Source: Pelomonas cellulosilytica
Lineage (GTDB): Bacteria > Pseudomonadota > Gammaproteobacteria > Burkholderiales > Burkholderiaceae_C
DNA length: 64,000 nt
Assembly: GCF_021353265.1 (NCBI RefSeq)
Contig: NZ_JAJTWU010000014.1
Coordinates: 1-64,000, forward strand
Direction: 5' to 3'
The position numbers and the translations under genes are program-made. Below the pieces are notes generated by a model. That model had not been told where the DNA came from, ran no database searches, and was given only the letters and a program-made list of their open reading frames with translations. Every line of letters begins with the position of its first letter. Positions within the stretch are counted from its first letter, which is position 1. Of the stretch, positions 57,126 through 64,000 are shown piece by piece.

Positions 57126-57805
57126 CGTCGAAGCCAGCCTGAAACGGCTGCGTACCGAGATCATCGACGTGCTCTACCTGCACCGCCTGGATTTCGCTGT
57201 CCCGATCGAGGACAGCGTCGGCGCCATGGCTGAACTGGTGACAGCGGGCAAGGTCCGGGCGCTGGGCCTGTCGGAGGTCTCGGCGACGACGCTGCGCCGC
57301 GCACGCCGTTCATCCCATCGCGGCCCTGCAGTCGGAGTATTCGCTCTGGACCCGCAACCCGGAGATTGCCGTGCTCCAAGCCTGCCGCGAGCTGGGCGTG
57401 GCCTTTGTCGCCTTCAGCCCGTTGGCGCGCGGCTTCCTCGGTGGCGACCTGCGCGACATCAGCCGGCTGGAGCCCAAGGACATCAGCCGAGCGATGCCGC
57501 GCTTCTCGCGCGAGAACTACGTGGCCAACCTGAATCTGCTCAGCGCCTTCGAGGACGAAGCCTACACACTGAACTGCGCGCCGGCCACGCTGGCGCTGGC
57601 CTGGTTGCTGCATCAGGGCGAGGACATCATCCCCATTCCGGGAACGTCTCAACCCGAGCACCTGTGGGAGCTGATCGCCGCGCCAAGGCTGGCGCTGAAC
57701 ATGGCGACGCTGCACAGACTGAATGTGCTGATCAACCAGCAGACCGTACACGGCGCCCGCTACAACGCTGCCACTCAAGCCGAGATCGATACCGAGGAAT
57801 TCTGA
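57122..57805 (+). pseudogene. aldo/keto reductase, 5'-truncated and frameshifted
   Basis: From 57122, [22 protein letters not shown] and [35 protein letters not shown] match the middle of the aldo/keto reductase barrel (DLYLHR; G.VRA.GLSE). At about 57300 one base is missing; in the next frame [29 protein letters not shown] and [13 protein letters not shown] continue the same protein to the stop at 57805. The first third, with the catalytic Asp and Tyr, is absent. It faces away from the LysR pseudogene at a junction that removed the start of both genes. Confidence 0.85.
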
Positions 57806-58180
57806 CGTTCGATTCGCCGCGTGCCAGCGGCGACGACTTCCGACGCCTGGCGGGGCAACTCGACGTTGCCGCTCACCCCCTCGGGCAGAGTGATCTCGAA
57901 CCTGGCCTGCACCGCCTCGCCAGGCCCTCGGGCCGAGAAGGCTTCTCCCTGATCAGTCTGCAAGCGACAACGCCACGCCCCAGGAGTGCATCCAACAGCG
58001 GTCGGCAGCACACGGCCCTGAAACCTGGCTCCATGCTGGCGCGCCCCGCGACACGGCCGTGCAAGAACCCGGTGATGCGTCCCAGCGCATGGTGGTCGAA
58101 CGAGTTCATGGCGACATCGCCGGTGCCCCCCGTTCCACCGGTCCCTGCTGTCCAGCAGAGCTTCTTCGCACCTATCGTCA
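57775..58180 (-). pseudogene. C-terminal fragment of a GH78-type alpha-L-rhamnosidase
   Basis: The minus frame reads [34 protein letters not shown], resembling the WERWD...GMNSFNHYALG..WLY..VAGI block that ends the catalytic domain of bacterial rhamnosidases. After a frame change, [29 protein letters not shown] matches the C-terminal beta-sandwich (TVPPNTTATVTLP-like). Only the last ~125 residues remain and at least one frameshift is present. Its 3' end overlaps the aldo/keto reductase stop by 31 bp on the other strand. Confidence 0.6.
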
Positions 58181-58440
58181 GCGTTGTAGTGCTGCACGAA
58201 GCCGCTCCGGCGCATGCACTTCAAGGCGATGCGCAGTCGCCCTTTGCCAGCCTTCAGGTCCACCTGCCATAGGACGACCAGCACAAGCTGGGGACAGCAC
58301 GGTTCGACAAGGTCGGCGAGGTTCTGCAGAACAAGGTCACGGCGGTCGGCACCGGCACCGGCACCATCGTTGACGCCACCATCATCTTCTCGGCCTCGAT
58401 ACCGTATCGGCCGTATTGCTGGGAGCGGCCATAGCGGGGT
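58160..58440. mobile_element. scrambled IS5-family transposase remnants
   Basis: On the minus strand (about 58170-58270), [36 protein letters not shown] resembles the IS5 N-terminal block (KAG.GRPP...MLRI.FVQHW..L.D...EEALLDS). On the plus strand (about 58275-58400), LGTARFDKVGEVLQNK and TGTIVDATIIFSAS resemble the mid-protein block ending GTIVDATII.APSS. Two pieces in opposite orientation mean rearranged debris, not an active element. The following 58441-58770 has no gene and is AT-richer than its surroundings. Confidence 0.5.
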
Positions 58441-58770
58441 TCCGCAGCCTCCTTGACGCCTATGCCGCTGCATTGGGTCGGCCCCTGCTCCGCCCCTCAT
58501 GACCGCGCTCCTGCTCGCCGGGGCCGTCCTACATCCCTGTCAGGGAATGGATTTCCGAGGGCCTGACTAAATCGTCGTATCCGGTTTCGGTTGGGCGGTT
58601 GAGGCAATTTATTGATTTCTTGCCCTGCTGCAGTCCAACTGATCTTTGGTCGCTGCGAGCCAATGGTGACAAGTTAACGGTTTCTTCGAGAGTTCACTCG
58701 GGCGACCCAGCATGTTTTTGCTTGGCGGCTATGATTTTTTGCGTCAAGCCGTGGCTACCCACGCCTATAG

Positions 58771-58799
58771 TTTGCACCTGCGGCCAAATCAAATAAATA
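58771..58799 (+). promoter_or_regulatory. candidate sigma-70 promoter for the two-partner secretion operon
   Basis: TTTGCA (58771-58776), a 17-bp spacer and TAAATA (58794-58799), about 110 bp upstream of the TpsB start. It lies in the most AT-rich part of the window, with no competing gene. Confidence 0.4.
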
Positions 58800-58909
58800 C
58801 GGCCAACAAAACATATTTCAAAGCTCTGTGCGGGCATGCCCACGCCGATGCCTCTGCACTTTGTATTTAGGCCGCCCCGAGCACAGGTATGTGAGGCGCG
58901 AAACTCCAA

Positions 58910-60553
58910 ATGAAAACATACATATCCCCAGCGCCCCTTTTGTTTGCCTTGGCCGCGACACTTTCCGGCGCTGCCTGGGCCCAAACCCCTCCCGACGCCG
59001 GCTCTCTGCAGCAGCAGATCGAGCGCGAGCGCCAACAGCAAATGCCAAGGCGCATAGCGCCCGACAAACCCGCTCTCCCGGCGGCGATAAAGCCAGCCGC
59101 TGGCGTGACGGTCACCGTCAAGGAATATCGTTTTATCGGAAACACCCTGCTGAGCAATGAGCAGCTGGCCGTTGCGGTGGCTCCGTACGTCAATCGTCCC
59201 GTCGACTTTGTGCAGCTCAATGCCGCGGCCGCCGCGGTGGCCGACCTCTACCGCGCCGCGGGCTGGGTCGTGCGCGCCTATTTGCCGCAGCAGGACATTC
59301 AAAAAGGCGTAGTGACCATCCAGATCGTTGAAGCCGTCTTCGGCAAGCTCCACCTCGAAGGGACGCTGCCTCAACGCATCTCCGCAGGCCGCATCGAAGG
59401 CATCTTCACAGCCCAGCAAGCCAGCGGTGCCCCGCTGAATGCGGTCGCTCTCGACCGCGCCCTGCTGATCGCCGATGACCTGCCCGGCGTCTCGGTGGTC
59501 GGTAGCCTTGTCGCAGGCGCCTCCGAGCGTGAAACCGACCTCGTCTTGAAAGCCTCAGATGAAGCGTTCGTCGTCGGCGAAGCGGCCATCGATAACACTG
59601 GCTCGCGTTCCACCGGCATCGATCGCCTGAGCGTCAACATCGGCCTCAACAGCCCTTTAGGCTTGGGTGACCTCGCCACCGCGAACCTGATCCACTCCAC
59701 GGGCAGCGATTACGTCCGACTGGACTTCTCCTTGCCGCTGGGCAGTGATGGCTGGCGCTGGGGCCTCAATGCCTCCCAGCTGCACTACCGCTTGGTCGCC
59801 AGCGAGTTCAGTGGGCTGCATGGAAAAGGCAGCTCGGATACCGTGGGACTTGAGGGGAGCTACCCCATCCTGCGTTCGCGCCTGGCCAACCTGTTCCTCA
59901 ACCTCACCCAAGATCAAAAGAGGTTCGACAACCAGTCCAGCGGCGCAATCACGACGCGCTACACCACGGACACCACGAGCATTGCCTTGAACGGGAACCT
60001 GTTCGACAACTGGGGCGGCGGCGGGGCCAACTTCAGCAGCCTGAACTGGATTGCCGGTCGTCGAAAGACGGACATTGGAACCACCGACCAGAACTTCAGC
60101 AAGCTCAAGTTCAGTCTCTCGCGCCAGCAAGTCATCAGCAATGCCCTCTCCTTCTACGCTGCGCTGAATGGGCAGACGTCCGGAGACAGGCTCGACAGCT
60201 CTGAAAAGTTCTATCTTGGCGGCGCAAACGGCGTGCGTGCGTACCCGAGTAGCGAAGGCGGCGGCGACAGTGGCGTGCAAACCAGCCTGGAACTGCGCTG
60301 GAGACTGCCTGAGGGTCTCATCCTGACCGGCTTCCACGACTACGGTCGGCTGCACAGCAGCGAGGCAGCCCTGCGCTACAGCCTGCAGGGATATGGCCTT
60401 GCGATTGGTTGGCAAGCACCGGCGGGCATCAACCTCAAGGCAAGCTGGGCACGCCGCATTGGCAAGAACCCAAACCCCACTGCGGCTGGCAACGATCAGG
60501 ATGGCAGCCTCGATGTCGACCGGCTCTGGCTCTCGGCCAGCCTGACGTTCTAA
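58910..60553 (+). CDS. two-partner secretion outer-membrane transporter (TpsB; ShlB/FhaC/HecB family)
   Basis: 547 aa. Signal peptide about 1-25 (ends AWAQTPP), an N-terminal Gln-rich plug helix (LQQQIERERQQQMPRR), a POTRA_2 domain about 65-145 (VKEYRFIGNTLLSNEQL, YRAAGWVVRAYLPQQDI), a second POTRA (RISAGRIEGIF onward) and a 16-strand Omp85-type barrel. The conserved LGGANGVRAYPSSEGGGD holds the VRGY/VRAYP-type barrel-lumen motif, and the protein ends LWLSASLTF with a terminal Phe. It would export the TpsA protein encoded 12 bp downstream across the outer membrane without ATP. It is independent of the import modules by orientation and position. Confidence 0.94.
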   Translation: MKTYISPAPLLFALAATLSGAAWAQTPPDAGSLQQQIERERQQQMPRRIAPDKPALPAAIKPAAGVTVTVKEYRFIGNTLLSNEQLAVAVAPYVNRPVDFVQLNAAAAAVADLYRAAGWVVRAYLPQQDIQKGVVTIQIVEAVFGKLHLEGTLPQRISAGRIEGIFTAQQASGAPLNAVALDRALLIADDLPGVSVVGSLVAGASERETDLVLKASDEAFVVGEAAIDNTGSRSTGIDRLSVNIGLNSPLGLGDLATANLIHSTGSDYVRLDFSLPLGSDGWRWGLNASQLHYRLVASEFSGLHGKGSSDTVGLEGSYPILRSRLANLFLNLTQDQKRFDNQSSGAITTRYTTDTTSIALNGNLFDNWGGGGANFSSLNWIAGRRKTDIGTTDQNFSKLKFSLSRQQVISNALSFYAALNGQTSGDRLDSSEKFYLGGANGVRAYPSSEGGGDSGVQTSLELRWRLPEGLILTGFHDYGRLHSSEAALRYSLQGYGLAIGWQAPAGINLKASWARRIGKNPNPTAAGNDQDGSLDVDRLWLSASLTF

Positions 60554-60565
60554 GAAAGCAACTTC

Positions 60566-63500
60566 GTGAATAAGTCCTACCGCCTGGTCTTCAACGAAAT
60601 CACCCGCACCTGGGTCGCCGTCTCCGAAATCGCCAAGGCCGGCGGCAAACGCGCCTCGGGCGCTGTGTTGCTGGCTGCCGCCGGCTTCATCACCATCGTG
60701 CCATTGGTGGCCTTCGCGGCCCCGCCCGCCGCACCGCCCGCCGCCGCGCTGCCGACCGGGGGCAATGTCGTCGCCGGGCAAGCCACGATCAGCCAGAGCG
60801 CAGGCGCGATGACGGTCACTCAAACGACCCCTCGATCAGCCATCGACTGGCAGACGTTCAATATCGGCACTGCCGCCAGTGTCAACTTCGTCCTGCCTTC
60901 CGGCAGCAGTGCCGTCTTGAATCGCGTACTGGACGCCCATCCGAGCCAGATATTTGGGCGCCTCAGCAGCAACGGTCAGGTCTTCCTCACCAACGCCAGC
61001 GGCATCTACTTTGGAAAGAGTGCCAACGTCAATGTCGGCGCGTTGACGGCCACGACCCACAGCATCAGCAACAGCGACTTCATGGCGGGCGACCTCCGCT
61101 TCACCCGCAATGGAGCCACCGGCAGCGTCATCAACGAAGGCAGCATCAGCGCTGACCTGAATGGATACATCGCCCTGCTTGCACCCGAGGTGCGCAACAG
61201 CGGCGTCGTCGTGGCCCAGATGGGTGCCGTCGCGCTGGCCGCCGGCGAAGCCTTTGAGCTGCAGTTCGATGGCGCAAGACTTGCCAACATCCGCGTTGAG
61301 CCCGCGACGATCGCTGCACTCGTGGAAAACGGCAACGCCGTACAGGCGCCAGGCGGGCTGATCATTCTGTCCGCTCAGGCGAGCAACCGCCTGCAAGGCG
61401 GCGTCGTCCATAACACCGGCAGCCTTGAGGCCACCGGCCTGGTCGACAGGGGCGGCATCATTCGGCTGGAAGCCAGCGACCTGGTCACCCACACCGGCAG
61501 CATCAATGTGAATGCCGCTGCCAACAGCAACGCAGCGGGCGGCACGGCGACGCTGATCGCGGATCTGGCGAACCCGCACAGCCTAGCCAACATCGATGGC
61601 AGCGTCAGCGCGCGCGGCGGAGACCTGGGCGGCAGCGGCGGTTTCGTTGAAACGTCGGGCCATGAACTGCAGATCGGCGGTAACGCCAGCATCACGACGT
61701 CTTCATCCAAGGGGATTGCAGGAACCTGGTTGCTCGACCCGTTCGATTTCACCATTGCCTCCAGCGGAGGCAATATGACCGGTGCTGCTCTCAGCACAGC
61801 GTTGCTGGGCAACAGCGTGGTCATCCAAACCGCTCTGGGCGGCACCTCATGCAATGCCAGCTGCACCGCAGGCAGCGCTGGCACCCTGGGCGACATCAAC
61901 GTCAATGATGTGGTGACCTGGAGTGCAAACAGACTGACCCTGAACGCCTTCAACAACATCGTCATTAACGCCAACCTGAACGCTTCCAACAGCGCCAGTC
62001 TGGCGCTGTTGATCGGACAAGGTGCAGTCGCAGCAGGCAATACCAGCAGCGTGGTTACGCGCGGTGCAAAGATCAATCTCCCGGCAGGCACCACCAACTT
62101 CACAACACAGCAAGGGTCAGACGGAGCGGTCAAGAACTACACGGTCATTACTGCACTCGGCGCTTCCGGGAGCACGACGACCACAGATCTGCAGGGCATG
62201 AGTGGCAACCTGGGTCTCAATTACGCCCTGGGTGCTGATATCGACGCAACGGGACTTTCCTTTGCACCGGTGGGTTCCGGCGCCAGTCCGTTTTCGGGCA
62301 TCTTCGACGGTCTGGGCCACACGATCACCGGGCTGACCATCAGTCAACCTGGCCAAAGCGACGTCGGCATGATGAGCAGCACTGGTGCAGGCTCCGTGAT
62401 CCGAAACGTCGGCCTTGTTAACGTCAGTGTCAGCGGCTCTCTCAGGGTTGGTGCGCTCACGGGCAGCAACTCTGGAACGATCAGCAATAGCTATTCAACC
62501 GGGAGCGTCAGTGGTGCGGACTCGACAGGGGGGTTGGTAGGTCACAACGCTGGCGCAGTCAGCGCCAACTATTCCTCTGCAACCGTGCTCGGCGGCGACA
62601 ACGCAGGTGGCCTGGTCGGTGTGAACTACGGCGGGGTGGACGGCAGTTTCGCGACGGGAACTGTCTCAGGCAGCAACAACCTTGGTGGCCTGGTTGGTCG
62701 CAACCAGGGCGGTGACGGCGGCAATGGCTCAAGCCCCCAAAACGCAGCGGCTGGCTCATCGGCCCATATCGCCAGCGGTTATGCCTCCGGATCGGTGACC
62801 GGGACGGGGAACTACGTTGGAGGACTGGTCGGCCTCAATACGGGGGGCAATGGCGGCAGGGGTAGCGATACGGCTGGCAGTGCCAACGGCGGTGATGGTG
62901 GAGCCGGTGGTTCAGCGTCTGTTTCAACCAGCTATGCGACAGGTGCCGTATCGACATCGGGAAACCATGCGGGAAGTCTGATCGGTGCCAACGCATCGGG
63001 CAACGCGGGCAGCGCGGGCACCAACACTGATAGCGGCAGCGGCACCCCCGGGAGTGGCGGTGCGGCCGGCCCTGCCGGCACGGTCACAAACTCCTTCTAC
63101 GACTCGACGGTCAATGCAGGTCTGAGCGGAGTCGGCGGCACGGCCAACGTAGCTGGAAGCGTGTGGGGGATGAGCACGGCTGACCTGAAGACAGCTGCCA
63201 ATTTCACCAGCTCCACAGCGTCCAACGGCAATAGCAACCCCGGGTGGGACATGGCCAGCGCGGGGGGCAGCAGCGCAGCCTGGCGCATCTACGAAGGCAG
63301 CTCTGCGCCCTTGTTGCGTAGCTTTCTTGCGCCGATCACCCTGACGCCCACGTTCGATGGAACCACGCAAGCACTGCCGACTATTGGCGATTACACCGCC
63401 AATATTGCCAGCCCGGTGACAGCCAACATCACTGGTGCGGCAACGGGGCTGACACTGAACAGCACTGCCACGGCGGGCAGCTACACCGCCGCCTTTACGA

Positions 63501-64000
63501 CGAGCAATTTCAGCAGCAGCCAGCTGGGCTACGACATCAGCACTTCTACCCGCACGATCACTGGTTCCGGTAGCGCTGCCAACGACATCAACTTCTCCAA
63601 TTCACTCAGCTGGGGCGCGGGAACGCTCACCGTGAATGCCGCCAACATCAGCTTCAACACGGGGGCGAACATCAGCTCGAGCTCCGGAGCTATTGGACTG
63701 ACGCTGAATTCGACGGGTGCAATCAATGCGCTGCAAGGTGTCAACCTGACGGGCGGCACGCTCACGCTGAACAACACCGGTGCGGGAACGCAGGCGGGAC
63801 TGATCTCCGGCTCGACATCCGTATTGAAGATGGGTGCCGGTACGTTCACATTGTCACAGGCGAACACCTATACCGGAACTACCACCATCAACGCTGGCGC
63901 GTTGAGCGTTGCAACGATCGGGAACGGCGGTGTCGCGGGCAACTTGGGCCAGGCGACAAGCGCTGCCTCGAATCTGATTCTGGGCGGGGGCACACTGCAG
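60566..64000 (+). CDS. two-partner secretion exoprotein (TpsA; filamentous haemagglutinin family), 3' end outside the window
   Basis: GTG start 60566, 12 bp after tpsB; 1,145 codons are open to the window edge. The N-terminus is an extended signal peptide region (NKSYRLVFNEITRTWVAVSE, then a hydrophobic core ending FAAPP). The TPS/haemagglutination activity domain follows (about 55-300), with the markers FNIGTAASVNFVLPSGSSAVLNRV, NGQVFLTNASGIYFG and VALLAPEVRN-like blocks. Residues ~600-830 carry GLUG repeats (GGLVGHNAG, GGLVGVNYGG, GGLVGRNQGG, GGLVGLNTGG) interrupted by Gly/Ser-rich inserts. Near the end a PATR-like autotransporter repeat (GAGTFTLSQANTYTGTTTINAGAL) begins. It is likely a surface adhesin; contact inhibition is possible but would need the unseen C-terminus. 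Confidence 0.92.
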   Translation, partial: MNKSYRLVFNEITRTWVAVSEIAKAGGKRASGAVLLAAAGFITIVPLVAFAAPPAAPPAAALPTGGNVVAGQATISQSAGAMTVTQTTPRSAIDWQTFNIGTAASVNFVLPSGSSAVLNRVLDAHPSQIFGRLSSNGQVFLTNASGIYFGKSANVNVGALTATTHSISNSDFMAGDLRFTRNGATGSVINEGSISADLNGYIALLAPEVRNSGVVVAQMGAVALAAGEAFELQFDGARLANIRVEPATIAALVENGNAVQAPGGLIILSAQASNRLQGGVVHNTGSLEATGLVDRGGIIRLEASDLVTHTGSINVNAAANSNAAGGTATLIADLANPHSLANIDGSVSARGGDLGGSGGFVETSGHELQIGGNASITTSSSKGIAGTWLLDPFDFTIASSGGNMTGAALSTALLGNSVVIQTALGGTSCNASCTAGSAGTLGDINVNDVVTWSANRLTLNAFNNIVINANLNASNSASLALLIGQGAVAAGNTSSVVTRGAKINLPAGTTNFTTQQGSDGAVKNYTVITALGASGSTTTTDLQGMSGNLGLNYALGADIDATGLSFAPVGSGASPFSGIFDGLGHTITGLTISQPGQSDVGMMSSTGAGSVIRNVGLVNVSVSGSLRVGALTGSNSGTISNSYSTGSVSGADSTGGLVGHNAGAVSANYSSATVLGGDNAGGLVGVNYGGVDGSFATGTVSGSNNLGGLVGRNQGGDGGNGSSPQNAAAGSSAHIASGYASGSVTGTGNYVGGLVGLNTGGNGGRGSDTAGSANGGDGGAGGSASVSTSYATGAVSTSGNHAGSLIGANASGNAGSAGTNTDSGSGTPGSGGAAGPAGTVTNSFYDSTVNAGLSGVGGTANVAGSVWGMSTADLKTAANFTSSTASNGNSNPGWDMASAGGSSAAWRIYEGSSAPLLRSFLAPITLTPTFDGTTQALPTIGDYTANIASPVTANITGAATGLTLNSTATAGSYTAAFTTSNFSSSQLGYDISTSTRTITGSGSAANDINFSNSLSWGAGTLTVNAANISFNTGANISSSSGAIGLTLNSTGAINALQGVNLTGGTLTLNNTGAGTQAGLISGSTSVLKMGAGTFTLSQANTYTGTTTINAGALSVATIGNGGVAGNLGQATSAASNLILGGGTLQ

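Noticed and set aside
58599..58796. 65-codon plus-strand frame before tpsB
   Set aside because: No ribosome site or homology; it overlaps the AT-rich promoter region.

Overview
The window is GC-rich proteobacterial DNA. Codon use, the gene families and the MCP/CheW style suggest a betaproteobacterium of the Burkholderiales (Roseateles/Mitsuaria/Rubrivivax type), but no rRNA or housekeeping marker is present to prove it. No tRNA, rRNA or CRISPR array was seen.

Layout. 1-6.4 kb: debris and live copies of a chemotaxis locus (mcp, cheW) with an AI-2E-type permease, ending in an IS3 scar. 6.4-12.2 kb: import module A, made of a TonB-dependent receptor with an STN domain (TBDT-A), an SbmA/YddA-like ABC transporter (ABC-A) and a divergent MocR-type (GntR + PLP aminotransferase) regulator. 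12.2-19.0 kb: a thiol/sulfur block on the minus strand: a cysteine desulfurase / metallo-beta-lactamase persulfide-dioxygenase-like / rhodanese fusion, thioredoxin reductase, a frameshifted small gene, a LysR regulator, an Lrp/AsnC regulator, thioredoxin and an unrecognised 289-aa gene. 19.1-28.1 kb: import module B, with ABC-B, TBDT-B, a divergent MocR-B and an M16C (PreP-like) zinc peptidase. 28.6-44.1 kb: a tightly overlapped minus-strand operon of MoxR ATPase, membrane protein, DUF58, BatA-like, VWA and giant TPR proteins, with a response regulator as first gene and its likely histidine kinase as last. 44.2-53.1 kb: import module C, with a large TBDT without STN, a secreted two-lobed retropepsin-like protease, a second M16C peptidase and a third YddA-like ABC transporter. 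53.6-55.4 kb: a second, inverted copy of the AI-2E permease. 55.5-58.4 kb: a graveyard of broken genes (cheW, LysR, aldo/keto reductase, GH78 rhamnosidase, IS5). 58.9 kb to the end: a two-partner secretion pair (TpsB, and TpsA running off the window).

How the parts fit. TBDT + YddA-like ABC + M16 peptidase is the gene logic of protease-associated import systems (E. coli yddA-yddB-pqqL, Pectobacterium fus). Here there are two or three such sets. Unlike those systems, the M16 enzymes are PreP-like, lack visible signal peptides and are paired with MocR regulators. A half-site TCAGTACAG recurs in the TBDT-B/MocR-B promoter region and the thioredoxin promoter, and its core CAGTACAG occurs upstream of ABC-C/M16-C. 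This suggests one regulon linking import, proteolysis and thiol handling. The inference is uptake of a Cys-rich or Fe-S peptide or protein, its reduction and digestion, and recovery of sulfur by the desulfurase-persulfide dioxygenase-rhodanese fusion. IS scars sit between the blocks and a 1,837-bp inverted repeat flanks the whole, which suggests modular assembly.
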